This document shows, piece by piece, positions 46,878-58,294 of a stretch of 64,000 bases of DNA. Position 1 is the stretch's first letter. Each line of letters starts with the position of its first letter. The notes beneath the pieces are model-generated. The model was not told the DNA's origin and made no database searches. It worked only from the letters and a program-made list of their open reading frames with translations. This DNA is from Microglena sp. YARC (taxonomy: Eukaryota; Chlorophyta; Chlorophyceae; Chlamydomonadales; Chlamydomonadaceae). Position numbers and translations under genes: made by a program. The stretch covers positions 59,297,360 to 59,361,359 of the forward strand of contig CM039462.1 in NCBI GenBank assembly GCA_022414725.1. The letters run 5' to 3'.

Positions 46878-46879
46878 GT

Positions 46880-47290
46880 AAGTAGGTTGGTAGGTTGGTG
46901 TGTTAGTAGTCTGGTAGAAAGTTAGATAGGTGGGTGGGTGGGAAAGTAGGTAGTTAGGTTGATAGGTTGTATGTGTGTTAGTAGTCAGATAGGAAGTTAG
47001 GTAAATGGGTGGGTATTTAGGTAAGAAGGTAGGTAGGTGGGTACTAGGTAGGTTGTAGGCCTGCTGGCTGGTAGGTAGGTTGGTGAGTAGGTTTGTAGGG
47101 TTTAGTATGTAGGTAGTTATGTATGGTGGGGTATGCACCTAGGTATGTAATAGGTAAGTGGGTGGGTATTTAGGTAAGTAGGTAGGTAGGGAGGTACTAG
47201 GTAGGTAGGTAGGTAGTTGTTACTACTAGGTAGGTTGGTAGGCCGGCTGGCTGGTAGGTAGGTTGGTGAGTAGGTTTGTAGGGTTTAGTA
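46880..47290. repeat. GGTAGGT/GGTTGGT satellite
   Basis: About 410 bases of GTAGGT-type units with a longer-period duplication. Confidence 0.85.
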
Positions 47291-47296
47291 TGTAAT

Positions 47297-48187
47297 CCAA
47301 ATGAAATCACCAAAAGGCCTAAAATGCCTTAAAACTTATTTGCAACTTGATCCTGTGATCCGACACAAAATCACTTAAAGGCCTAAAATTCTCAAAACTT
47401 ATCACTTAAAGGCCTAAATGCCTTAAAACTTATTTGTGTACTCCAAATGAAATCACCAAAAGGCCTATAATGCCTTAAAACTTATCACTTAAAGGCCTAA
47501 AATGCCTTAAAACTTATTTGTGTACTCCAAATGAAATCACCAAAAGGCCTATAATGCCTCAAAACTTATCACTTAAAGGCCTAAAATGCCTTAAAACTTA
47601 TTTGTGTGTAATCCAAATGAAATCACCAAAAGGCCTATAATGCCTTAAAACTTATCACTTAAAAGGCCTAAAATGCCTGAAAACTTATTTGTGTAATCCA
47701 AATGAAATCACCAAAAGGCCTATAATGCCTTAAAACTTATCACTTATAGGCCTAAAATGCCTGAAAACTTATTTGTGTAATCCAAATGAAATCACCGAAA
47801 GGCCTAAAATGCCTTAAAACTTATCACTTAAAGGCCTAAAATGCCTTAAAACTTATTTGTGTAATCCAAATGAAATCACCAAAAGGCCTATAATGCCTTA
47901 AAACTTATCACTTAAAGGCCTAAAATGCCTTAAAACTTATTTGTGTAATCCAAATGAAATCACCAAAAGGCCTATAATGCCTTAAAACTTATCACTTAAA
48001 GGCCTAAAATGCCTTAAAACTTATTTGTGTAATCCAAATGAAATCACCAAAAAGCCTATAATGCCTTAAAACTTATCACTTAAAGGCCTATAATGCCTTA
48101 AAACTTATTTGTGTAATCCAAATGAAATCACCAAAAGGCCTATAATGCCTTAAAACTTATCACTTAAAGGCCTATAATGCCTTAACT
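47297..48187. repeat. 84-bp satellite, about 10 copies
   Basis: The unit starts CCAAATGAAATCACCAAAAG and is built of two halves, each with AGGCCTAWAATGCC and TTAAAACTTATT. Near-identical copies imply recent expansion. Not CRISPR: there are no unique spacers. Confidence 0.9.
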
Positions 48188-48409
48188 TATTTCTTACTAG
48201 ATCATGTGATTTGCGGGTAATTAGGTGGGTAGGTATGTTTTTTAGTAGTAGGCAGGTAGGTGATGTAGGCAGGCTGGCCGCGGTAGAACAAGCAAGTAGG
48301 CATGTAGGATGGTAGGTTGTAGTTGGTACATAGGATACAGGGAAGCAGGTAGTTAGTTATGTAGATAGGCAGGCAGGTATGTAGGTAGGTAGGTACGTAT
48401 GTAGTTAAC

Positions 48410-50165
48410 CATCCATCCATCAATCCATCCATCCATCCATCCATCCATCCATCATCCATCCATCCATCATCATCCATCCATCCATCATCCATCCATCCAT
48501 CCATCCATCCATCCATCCATCCATCCATCCATCCATCATCATCCATCATCCATCCATCCATCCATCATCCATCCATCCATCCATCATCCATCCATGCCAT
48601 CCATCCACTCAAACCTGAACCCTAAACCCCCACAACCCCCTCCTCCTCCACCCACACCCAAACATAGCCCCCCCCCCCCCCCCCATCCATCCATCCATCA
48701 TCCATCCATCCATGCCCCCCCCCCCCCCCCCCCCCCCCCCCGCAAACACACAATCCCTCCCTCCCTCCATCCATCCGTCCGTCCGTCCGTCCGTCCGTCC
48801 ATCCATCCATCCATCCATCCCCCGCCCCACCACACACACTATTCCCTCCCTTCCCCCCTCCATCCATTCATCCATCATCCTATCTTAATGTCTCTACATT
48901 TATCCTACACAATCCCTCCATCCATCCATCCATCCAAACCATAAACCATAAACCCACAGAACCCCCTCCCTCCCTCCACCCACACCACACATAGCCCCCC
49001 CCTCCCCCCCCCCCCCCCCCGTTCCATCCATCCATCTATCCATCCTCCCATCCATCAATCCACACACTCACACAACTCCCTTCCTCCCTCCCCCCCTCCC
49101 CCGTCCCCCCCCCCTCCCTCCCTCCATCCATCCATCATCCTCCCTCAATGTCTCACTACATTTATCCTACACAATCCTTCCATCCCTTCCATCCCTCCAT
49201 CTATCCATCCATCATCCCCCCAAACACACAACTCCCTCCCTCCCTCCCCTCTCCCTCTCCCACCCTCCCTCCCTCCTCTCCCTCTCCCTCTCTCCATCAT
49301 CCCCCCTCCATATCTCCCTCAATTTATTACTTACACACAAACACCTCCCTCCTCCACCCTTACCCACACATCCTCCCCCCCCCCCCCTCCTTACATCCCT
49401 CCTCCTTCTTCCTTCCAACCCACACTCACACACACATAACTCACCCACACTCCAACACACAGTACCTCTATCCTCCCTCCCTCCTGCCCTCCTACCTCCT
49501 CCCCCCCTTCACACACACAACTCCCTCCCTCCTTCCGCTCCTTCCTTCCATCCATTTCCATCCATCCATCCGAACCCTAAAAACCCTAAACCACACACCC
49601 CCTCCCTCCCTCCACCCACGCCCACACATAGCCCCCCCCTCCCCCGTCCCCGCTCCTCGCGCCCTCCATCCCTCCATCCATCATCCCTCCCTGAATGTCT
49701 CCCTAATTTATCCTACACAATCCCTCCCTCCATCCATCCATCCCCCCCCCATACACAAGTCCCTCCTCCATCCATCCATCCATCCATCCACACACACAAC
49801 TCCCTCCCGTCCCTCCCTCCCTCCTCCCTCCCTCCCTCATCCTCCCTCCTCCCTCCCTCCCTCCCTCCCCCCCCCCCTCTCCCCCGTCCCCCCCTCCCTC
49901 CTCCCTCCCTCCATCATCCCTCCCTCAATGTCTACCTTCATTTATCCTACACTATCCATCCGTCATTCCATCCATCCCCCCCCAACACACAACTCCCTAC
50001 CTCCCTCCTTACCTCCCTCCTCCCTCCCTCCCCCTCCCCCTCGCCCCTCACTCCCTCAATCATCCCCCTCCATGTCTCCCTCAATTTTATCCCACACAAC
50101 CACCTCCCTCCCTCCACCCCTTATCCACACCTCCCCCCCCCCCCCCCCCCTCCTTACATCCATCC
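48410..50165. repeat. CATC and CTCC microsatellites with poly-C runs
   Basis: (CATC)n, (CGTC)n and (CTCC)n blocks with a repeated approximately 400-500-base phrase (AACCCTAAACC, CACACATAGCC, AATGTCTC). The 588-codon open frame from 49148 is mostly this repeat. Confidence 0.85.
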
Positions 50166-50189
50166 CTGGACCTTCTTGGCGGACACATG

Positions 50190-50298
50190 TGGTAATGCGA
50201 GCGAGGGAACACCTTGCGTGTTCACCAAGCTCATGTACCCTGGGCGAATCTACGTCAGCCCCCTGGCTACATGCACGGAGTTATGAACTTACGATTGT
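50190..50298 (+). CDS. Candidate exon, unknown product
   Basis: Non-repetitive, coding-like sequence between a C-rich tract and ACGATT/gtaagt. Two frames are plausible: one reads HLACSPSSCTLGESTSAPWL up to the donor, another FTKLMYPGRIYVSPLATC before a stop. Frame undecided. Confidence 0.3.
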
Positions 50299-50815
50299 AA
50301 GTATATTTATGTTGTTCATGTTTATATGTGCTTTTTATCGTCTTATGTTTATGTTTTATGTTTATGTTATATGCTTATGTTATATGTTTTATGTTATATG
50401 CTTATGTTTATGCTTATGTTTATGCATATGTTATATGTGTATGCTTAATGTTATATGTTATGCTTGTGTTAAATGTTTATGCATATGTTATATATTTATG
50501 CTTATGTTATATGCTTATGTTTATGTTATATGCTTATGTTTATATGTTTATGCTTATGTTTATGCTTATGTTATATGTTTATGCTTGTGTTATATGTGTA
50601 TGCATATGTTATATGTTTATGCTTATGTTTATGTTTATGCTTATGTTTATGTTATATGCTTATGTTATATGCTTATGTTTATGTTTTATGTTTATGCTTA
50701 TGTTTATGTTATATGCTTATGTTATATGTTTATGCTTATGTTATATGTTTATGTTTATGCATATGTTATATGTTTATGTTTATGCTTTTTATCGTCTTAT
50801 ATTTATGTTTTTAAT
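50299..50815. repeat. TTATGT microsatellite
   Basis: About 510 bases of TTATGCTTATGTTATATG variants within an intron of the candidate gene. Confidence 0.9.
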
Positions 50816-50841
50816 CTGGAATGTTTTGTCAACCCACGCAG

Positions 50842-50969
50842 GTGTGGAAAGTTGGCTGTCGAGTACGTCAGGCCGACCGAGGTGGTACACTGTGCGTGTA
50901 CTCCCGCAAGCTAGGGAGCGAGACATTCGGAGCTACCTCTTCCGAGGACTACGCTGACATCTTTTGGGG
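50842..50969 (+). CDS. Candidate exon, unknown product
   Basis: After CAACCCACGCAG, VWKVGCRVRQADRGGTLCVY then SRKLGSETFGATSSEDYADI, ending near TTTTGGG/gtgttt. Good composition, no family recognised. Confidence 0.4.
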
Positions 50970-52270
50970 TGTTTTTTATGTGTTACGCATATGTTACCAA
51001 TTTGGTATCATATGATTCAGTCACTTAGTAGACGGTCAGGTCCAAGTTAAGGGGCTAAGCAGTCGTTGCCCTATTAGAGGTCATGATTGCCCTTACTTGG
51101 TTACCATAAAGTTGATAGTCAAAAATCAACCCTGATCCCGAGGTTTTTTCCTTGAGTCCTAATAAATTGGTGGTTTGCCATAGGGGCTTATCATTGGGAT
51201 TCAAGTTTTTTTTCCCTCTCAATAGTTGTAGTCGTGACTGAATTTTGTTCGTGTGTGCTAATTTATTATTAGACCCACCCGAGTGAGGTGAATATATTCC
51301 ATGTTGTTAATATGAAATATAATGGTTTCTTTGACTAGGATCACGTGTGAATATTTTGTTTCAAATTAGGTTTAAGTTATGCGTTACGGTAGTAAAAGAC
51401 GAACTACGTACAAAGTGACCTTCTGGTCATCAACACACGTCAGTCGGTCCTCCCCGCCCTTAACTTTATTAAGGGTAGTTAGGGCTAACTTGTCCATCGT
51501 TTCTGTTTAGGATTATCTCATAGGTGCTCATTTCCCATTGTAACTAGTCTCGGAATTCAATGTTGCTCTTGCTTCTCTTTCGTTGTCTCCCTTTCCAAGT
51601 ACGACAATTTATTAATCCAACCAGGCAGTGCGTGCTTCCTGTCTCCCAGCCCCCCTCATAAAATTAGATTCACGTATGGGGTTAGTAGTAAGTAGAGACT
51701 TATGCGGCAGTGGTGTCAATACGAGCCCCATGGCATTTATTCCCCGTTAGCAACCTTTCCCAAAACGCTAATGCATTATTCGAACCAGGTGGTCCTTGGT
51801 GCCTCCTAGCCCGGCTAAGTAGATTCGTTCATTAGTTTTAATTAATTAGATTCACGTATGGGGTTAGAGAGTTATGCAGCAGTGGTGTCAATACGAGCCC
51901 TTTGGCATTTATTCCCCCTCAATGGTTCGATGTCAGACTGTGCATGTAGTTAAATAATAATTATTATGAGCTATGGCCAAGATGAAAAGAGAAGAGCAAG
52001 AGTTTGGACAGAAGTCGACACCGTCGAATGACAGGATTATTTAGCATGGGTTCCACCCCTGCTGGGCAGGCACGACGGAGGACATAATCTTGGGTTATGA
52101 CTTCCCAAGGCCTCAATGGTTTGACCTCAGACTGTGCATGTGGTTAAATAATAATTATTATGAGCTATGGACAAGAGTGCGGAGGTGCCCGGTATTGTTC
52201 AACCCCAGGACACTGGGTTCCAGAGGGGCGAAAGCGAAAAAGAATAGAGAAAGAGTTTGGAAAAGAGTCC
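50970..52270. other. Non-coding part of the inserted element with internal duplications
   Basis: GATTCACGTATGGGGTTAG plus GTCAATACGAGCCC occurs at 51670-51745 and 51848-51910. GTCAGACTGTGCATGT to TTATTATGAGCTATGG occurs at 51940-51975 and 52128-52165. No gene seen. Confidence 0.55.
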
Positions 52271-52295
52271 GACACAGTAGGATGATAGGATTACC

Positions 52296-52327
<32 letters not shown>

Positions 52328-52934
52328 GCCCCAACCCTCCTGCGTCCTAGCTGTCAACTTAGATCGGCTATTCAATTTGTCGCGGCAAAACCCTCCGCCC
52401 CCCCACACACACCCACACACCCACACACCCACACACCCACCCGCCCCCCCACCCCCACCCCCAACCCTCCTCGTCGTTCAAATGTCCAAGAAGACACCAT
52501 CTAGATCTGCGAAATGGCAGACGATTGCGTGCGCCTTCTTAACAATGCTTCGCATCACTGAACCAAACCACTACTGCTTTACTCCTGCATAGAGCCGCTG
52601 TCTTCAACCATGCTACCTGCTGGACCATATTCAATTCGTCGATTAGTACACAGCTTTACTTGGGCGAATGTCATGCTTTCAGGCAAGCCGATTGCGTGTT
52701 GCAATCGAGTGTTGCGGATGGAGAGGGAGGATTCGAATGCCGCAGGTAGTTGCGCAGGTTTGAAAGTCGGTTGCTGCAACCTGGTCCACCTCCTTGCTGC
52801 GTGCCTGCTTCACACCTGCATGCATGCCTATGTACCTCCATGATTGACAAATGCCTGCCTGCAGTTTTCCCCTGACTAGGCTACTACACAGTGGCAATAT
52901 GTTGTTATATAACCAACACATGTGAGTAGATCTG

Positions 52935-53385
52935 AACCATCTGTCTTGTATGCTGTACCATATGTCATGTACGCTGCACCATTTGTCTTGTAGGTTGAAC
53001 CATCTGTCTTGTACGCTGCACCATATGTCGTGTATGCTGCACCATTTGGCTTGTATGCAGCATGATTTGCCTTGCTGCACCATGTGTCTCGTATGCTGCA
53101 CCATCTGTCTTGTATGCTGCACCATGTGTCTTATATGCTGCACCATCTGTCTTGTACGCTGCACCGTATGTCTTGTATGCTGCACCATCTGTCTTGTATG
53201 CTGCACCATCTGTCTTGTATGCTGCACCATGTGTCATGTATGCTGCACCATCTGTCTTGTACGCTGCACCATGTGTCTTGTACGCTGCACCATTTGTCTT
53301 GCACGTTGCACCATATGTCTTGTATGCTGCACAATCTGTCTTGTATGCTGCACCATGTGTCTTATATGCTGCACCATCTATCTGT
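52935..53385. repeat. 21-bp tandem repeat, about 21 copies
   Basis: Unit TGCACCATCTGTCTTGTATGC. Because 21 is a multiple of three, all frames stay open and give heptapeptide repeats. I see no sign of translation. Confidence 0.9.
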
Positions 53386-53523
53386 CTCATCATCGTAATT
53401 GCTACCACGTGAATGCTTGCTCGCTTTCTTGATTGCTGATTCGTTGATTGTCCAACTGGCTTGTGCTTGGTCAAGCAACTAATAATCTTCTAACTCTACC
53501 TCCTTCCTTTCATGCTGCTGCAG

Positions 53524-53595
53524 TTCCAGCAGGCAGTGACTTCCGCATATTGCGACATGGTGGAGAAGGAGCAAGTCATCAGCATGCAGGGATGA
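53524..53595 (+). CDS. Candidate terminal exon, unknown product
   Basis: After [33 protein letters not shown] then MQG and TGA. 24 codons, phase 0. Probable end of the gene carried in the 8.6-kb insert. Confidence 0.45.
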   Translation, partial: FQQAVTSAYCDMVEKEQVISMQG

Positions 53596-53889
53596 GTAGA
53601 CGAACATGATCAAGAAGCCTTATGAGGACACTGGTCTTGCTGCTGGTCACTGCTGCTGGTCACTCATAATATAATAGTAGCTTGGCTAGACTAGCCAGTC
53701 GGGGTGGCAGGGGGGGGGGCAGGGGCAGAAGACATACTAGATAGCTAGTCAGAGCTCATCAGTTTGTCTTCTTAGGAGGTTAGGTTGAAGTTGGGTTTGG
53801 TTATTAGGAAGTTGGGTTTGGATGGGTTTGCGTTTATTTGGCTGCTGAGTCCGCGACATCACTTTGCTACTGGTTAGTTAAATGTAAAA

Positions 53890-54281
53890 ATAAAACTGCC
53901 TTCCAAACCCTATACGTCCCCCCCAGAGCAAGTCATCCTAAATCAATGGACACAAAAGTCACCGTCTTGGTTCCCCACTTAAATAAGAACGGTTCAAGCA
54001 AGCTGCTTTCAAGCAAAATGCCTCTTGGCGCTCGAATTATTTAAGAGCAGCAAGTAATCTTGATTCAAGACAAATACAAGGCAACCTATTGATTCTACAC
54101 TGAAACAAGAATTCAACAAGTGACCTTGAATCAATAGACGTACAAGACACCTCTTGATTAACCTCTTAAATAAGAGGGATTCAAGAGGGCATTTTTCAAG
54201 CAAATTGCCTCTTGGCGCCCGAATTACTTAAGAGGGGTGAATCAAGAGGTTTTCCTCTTGAAACAAGAATGGTTCAGTACA
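53890..54281. repeat. Right subterminal CTCTTG/CAAGAG repeats
   Basis: Many CCTCTTGG, TCAAGAGG and CTCTTAAATAAGAGG motifs. About 55 bases around TTTCAAGCAAAATGCCTCTT (54008) recur near 54198. Confidence 0.65.
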
Positions 54282-54299
54282 GCAAAACTTACCGACGTG

Positions 54300-55110
54300 C
54301 GCGGCTTGCATGCATGCCTTGCATTGATCTTGTCGTTCAATGTGATCGGCCCGCCAATTGTTGGCAGCCGGACATTTCGATTCGACCTCCGCCTTGAGCG
54401 GCGTCGTAGGGTCGTAACCAAGGTACGCCCGAAAGGGGGTGTTTTGAATGGACTCTTGGTAGGAATTGTTGATTGCAAATTCCACAAGCGCCAAGGACTT
54501 ATCCCAATCGTCGTGGTACGGCCCCACGTAGTGGCGAATCATGTCCTCGATGACTCGGTTCATGCGTTCCGTTTGACCGTTAGTTTGAGGATGGAACGCA
54601 GTCGAAAACGCTTGTCGCGTGCCCATTAATCGATGGAGAGCCACGCCGAAATGGCCTGTGAATCGCGCATCGCGATCACTGAGGAGTTTCTTTGGGATAC
54701 CATGATAGCGGATGACACAATTTAGGTATAGGGAAGCGAATTCCTCTGCGTTTATCGTAGTATGACAAGGTTCGACATGAACCATCTTTGATAGTTTGTC
54801 GACGAACACCGCGATGGCATCATGGCCAGACGATGTTGGCGGAAGCGCCGTAATAAGGTCCGTGGAGACGCATTCCCAGAATTTCTCAGGAATTTCCACG
54901 GGAACCATGGTACCGTTAGGTTTTGCGTTTCCGGGCTTGTTCGTTTGGCACTTATGGCATTGTTGGACGAAGGCAGTAACATCTGCCGTGAGTAAAAGTG
55001 CGTGTGACCAGCTCCAATGTCTTGGTGCGACCGCAATGGCCCATGTAAACTGGGTCGTGAGCTTCGCGGATAATATCCAGGCGGAGTGCCGCGTCGAGGG
55101 GGACACACGA
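54300..55110 (-). pseudogene. Gypsy B integrase N-terminal and catalytic part
   Basis: VQQCHKCQTNKPG (zinc finger CxxC), FWECVSTDLITALPP (first Asp), KLLSDRDARFTGHF (second Asp), STAFHPQTNGQTERMNR (Glu), FAINNSYQESIQNTPF, then HIERQDQCKACMQAA where the TIR insertion begins. A frameshift lies upstream of the zinc finger near 55020. Confidence 0.85.
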
Positions 55111-55125
55111 AACTTCGCGCCCGTA

Positions 55126-55850
55126 CTACTTGTTTTTCTTGAACCAGTAACCGTTTCTGGAAAACTTATCGCGGAGGCGCTTGCAGCCCGGCGTGAAGTT
55201 TGCGTCCGTTTTGTACCCAGCCAAAATTCGATCCATGATGGACGAAGAGGAGGGAGTCGACGCAGCGGGCATATGCCGTCTGCGTTGTCGCGTTTCCTTG
55301 ACCGGAACCGAAGGTTCGGGGAGGACCGTCGGTGGGCGGGGTAGGATATCAACGACCGCGGGACCGACTGCAATAGGACGTTGCTTTTTTGAACGAGGAC
55401 GGCATTCGCTGACTAAGAGAGAGAAGACCAACAGCTGGTGCGCCACCGCGACGTCGGCGGGGGCAGAGAGGTTGGGGTTGCGACTGACCGGGTCTGCCAT
55501 ATTATTGCGACCCGTGCGATACTCCCAAGTATAGCTAAAAGGCGCAAGGTCCTCTTGCCATCGGCCCATGCGGCGTGAAAGGACCGCCTTGGTGTCAAAA
55601 TACGTGAGCGGATTGTGGTCAGTGACCAATGTTATGTGGGAACCTTCGAGGTAGCATCGCCACTCGGTCAACGCGTGGACGATCGCTAGCATTTCTTGTT
55701 CCGTCGTTGTATAATTCAGCTCAGCTGGGATATACTTCTTGCTGGCGAAGGCGATGAGGTGTTTATCTTGTAAGAGCACCGCGCCCGTACCAAGCAAAGA
55801 TGCGTCGGTAATGACTTCGAAATGTTTGCTGAAATCCGGCAGTGCATGCG
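55126..55850 (-). pseudogene. Gypsy B RNase H and connection
   Basis: GTGAVLLQDKHLIAFASKKY, YTTTEQEMLAIVHALTEWRC, LVTDHNPLTYFDTK, TGRNNMADPVSRNP: a complete RNase H core. It is one frame off the RT, with the shift near 55850. Confidence 0.85.
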
Positions 55851-57115
55851 AGGACTGGAGCGGATAGCAAAGCTTCTTTGAGGCCTTCGAATGAGACGAG
55901 ATGTTCCTGTTTGAACAAGGTGCCTAGCTCACCCTTGATGTTAGACAAGGTTTGAAGAGGAGCAGCGAGAGACGAATAGCCTTGGATAAATTTGCGAAAA
56001 TAATTGCACAAACAGAGGAATGAGCCGATCTCTTTCGCAGTTTTCGGAGTAGGCCAGTCACGGACTGTGCTAACCTTTTCCGGATCAACTTTTATTCCAT
56101 CGCGTCCAATGTAATGACCCAGGAATTTAACCTCAGTTTTGTTGAAGGAACATTTGGAGAGTTTCGCGTAGAATTCGTTGTCCTGGAGGACCTGGAGGAC
56201 CGTGGCCAAGTTGGCCAAATGCTCCGCCGGAGTGCGTCCGTAAACCAAGATATCGTCTAAGTAGACCACGACGAACCTGTGCAAGTAGGGCGCGAATATT
56301 TGGTTCATGACAGCTTGGAATGTGGCCGGCGCGTTCGCCAAACCCATCCCAAGGACTTTAAATTCAAACTGACCCATCGGGGTAGTGAACGCAGTCTTCG
56401 GCGCGTCCTCGTCCGAAATTCGTATTTGGTAATAACCAGACGTGAGGTCTAGGGAACTGAACAAAGTAGCTCCACCTAGACGATCAATAGTCTCGTCAAT
56501 ACGGGGAAGGGGATACCTATTTTTAATCGTGATGTTGTTGAGTGCTCGCCAATCGCAAACAACACGGTATCCCGTTCCACCTGGTTTCGCTATGATCATA
56601 ATCGGCGCACCATATGGGGACGAGCTCGGGGCGAGGAATCCTTGCTGCAAAAGGTCGGAGACGTATTCCTCACATAGCAGGGTCTCGGCTGGACTCATGC
56701 GACGATTCCTGCGATATGGCGCCTAAGCATTGTCTTGCGTTTTGATGACGTGAGGTATAACGCGATGGTTAGGAGTCCCCATAGGCAAATTGTTGAAGAC
56801 TTTGCGATACTTCCAAAGGAGGGCGCGCAGATCGCTGGCCGAGACGAGCGTTTTATCGTTGTGGTCAAGGATGTTGTCGCGGATCCAATTTTCGAAATCC
56901 ATGCTTGCCACTGGCGGACCAGGTAACGGCCCGTCGGACGGCAATAATTTCGTCCGCAATTTCGCCCGTTCATCGGCAGTGACGTTGGACGCCGGCAAAT
57001 CAGCTCGTGATTCGCGGACATTGACCATGACATGGTTAGCGCCAGCCTTTAAAAGCTTTGCTGCCTTGCGACCGGTAATGACTGGGTCATCGGTTGATTT
57101 GCCCGATAGTGCCAT
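55851..57115 (-). pseudogene. Gypsy B reverse transcriptase
   Basis: [62 protein letters not shown] (intact YLDD), KFLGHYIGRDGIKVD. An in-frame TAG at 56723-56725 just before RRMSPAET interrupts the domain's start. Confidence 0.85.
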
Positions 57116-57169
57116 GGTGAAGAAGGAATGAGCCGTTTCGTCCCGCTGTCTGTTTATAGGGGTTATACA

Positions 57170-58294
57170 TCAGCCGTACCGTTTAAGCGACAATGTCATG
57201 TGATCGTAGTCGAGGACGGCCCTTTCGTCGCGCATCCAGTCGGATCCGAGGATTAGGTCTAATCCTCCAGGAAGTTTGTCGACGACATGGACAAACACTT
57301 TGCCAACATATCGTTGTATGTGGATAGGGAGCGTGACCGTCCCGCGGATTTTGATAATCCCGTCGTTAGCGCAAGTGAATCCGTCGCGTGCGTTTTCCCA
57401 AGGGCGGATGTGCAAACCGAGATCCTCAGCCGTTTGCTTTTCCATAAGGCAACCCGTTGCGCCCGAGTCTGCCAATGTGAGCAATTGCTTCGCTCCCGAT
57501 CGTGCGTTGAACAGCATATCGGGGGCAGTCGCGGAGTTGACTTCGTATACCCGATTGGCTCGCGTCATGAGCACGGGGGAAGTGTTCGTATTTCTTTGTG
57601 CGTGATTGCGACGGATGCACTTCGTTGACCGTCTGGCAGTGATTTGTTTTTCGCGAACTTTGGGATCCAATGCCTCCGACCACCAGTGTTTTTTTTGACG
57701 GATTTCAACCGGACTGGGGATGCCCTCCTCAGGTGCGGGGCCAAAGCATACTGCCTTGGTCACGTCGTTGATCGCGTGCCAATCCTTTTTGATTTGGGCG
57801 GCCCGTTCGGAGTCGGGAGGGTCATACCATACTTGGATGGCGACCTTATTCGAAGGTGACCCCTTGGGGCGGGGTTTCATATGGTGATCGAGCGATTGAT
57901 ACTCCTTAAATAACTCCATACCTTGGAGGAGACTGGAGACATGTTTATCGTTACTTGCATTCTTTGGGAGGATGAACATACCGGATGTGTCGAAGGGTGC
58001 ATCGTTTTTGCATTCCCAATAGTGTTCTAACACCGACACAACGTCTTCCGGAATGGGGTGCGTGTATATGAACTCGTTCGCGATGGAGACTCGCATGCCA
58101 AACTCCGTAGAGAACTTCAGTGGACAAGGGGACGACAAGGCATTAGTAGAAGTTACATCAATAGTTGGGGTTAAGCCCAAGTTAGAAAATAGTTCCTCTT
58201 GAACTTGTAACAAGAGCTCAAGTGGCTCGACTACTACTACTTTATCGTCGCCAATTACACGATCCAGGCTTGTCAATACCTGACCGGCCGGTTC
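57170..58294 (-). pseudogene. Gypsy B gag-pol spacer and aspartic protease
   Basis: Retropepsin-like LLTLADSGATGCLMEKQTA (DSG catalytic motif) and GGLDLILGSDWM near the C-terminus. Bounded by in-frame TAG (58292-58294) upstream and TGA (57170-57172) downstream, but in the same frame as the gag and RT segments. Confidence 0.75.

Larger units (their letters stand above)
45715..54297. mobile_element. 8.6-kb terminal-inverted-repeat element inserted in gypsy integrase
   Basis: Ends are the 16-bp inverted repeat CGTCGGTAAGTTTTGC (45715-45730) and GCAAAACTTACCGACG (54282-54297), flanked by TG on both sides (45713-45714, 54298-54299). Subterminal regions are full of CTCTTG/CAAGAG and CTTAAATAAG motifs. 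I recognise no transposase. The interior carries exon-like pieces on the + strand and several satellites. Superfamily unknown. Nested insertions within it are possible. Confidence 0.75.

Noticed and set aside
47297..48187. CRISPR-like array
   Set aside because: No unique spacers, eukaryotic context, and both halves of the unit are related. It is a satellite.
49148..50914. 588-codon frame, the longest in the window
   Set aside because: CTCC/CATC and TTATGT satellites joined by chance through about 130 non-repetitive bases. Only that short part is kept as a weak exon candidate.
52950..53432. Heptapeptide-repeat proteins on both strands
   Set aside because: 21-bp tandem repeat keeps every frame open. 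No flanking coding sequence.
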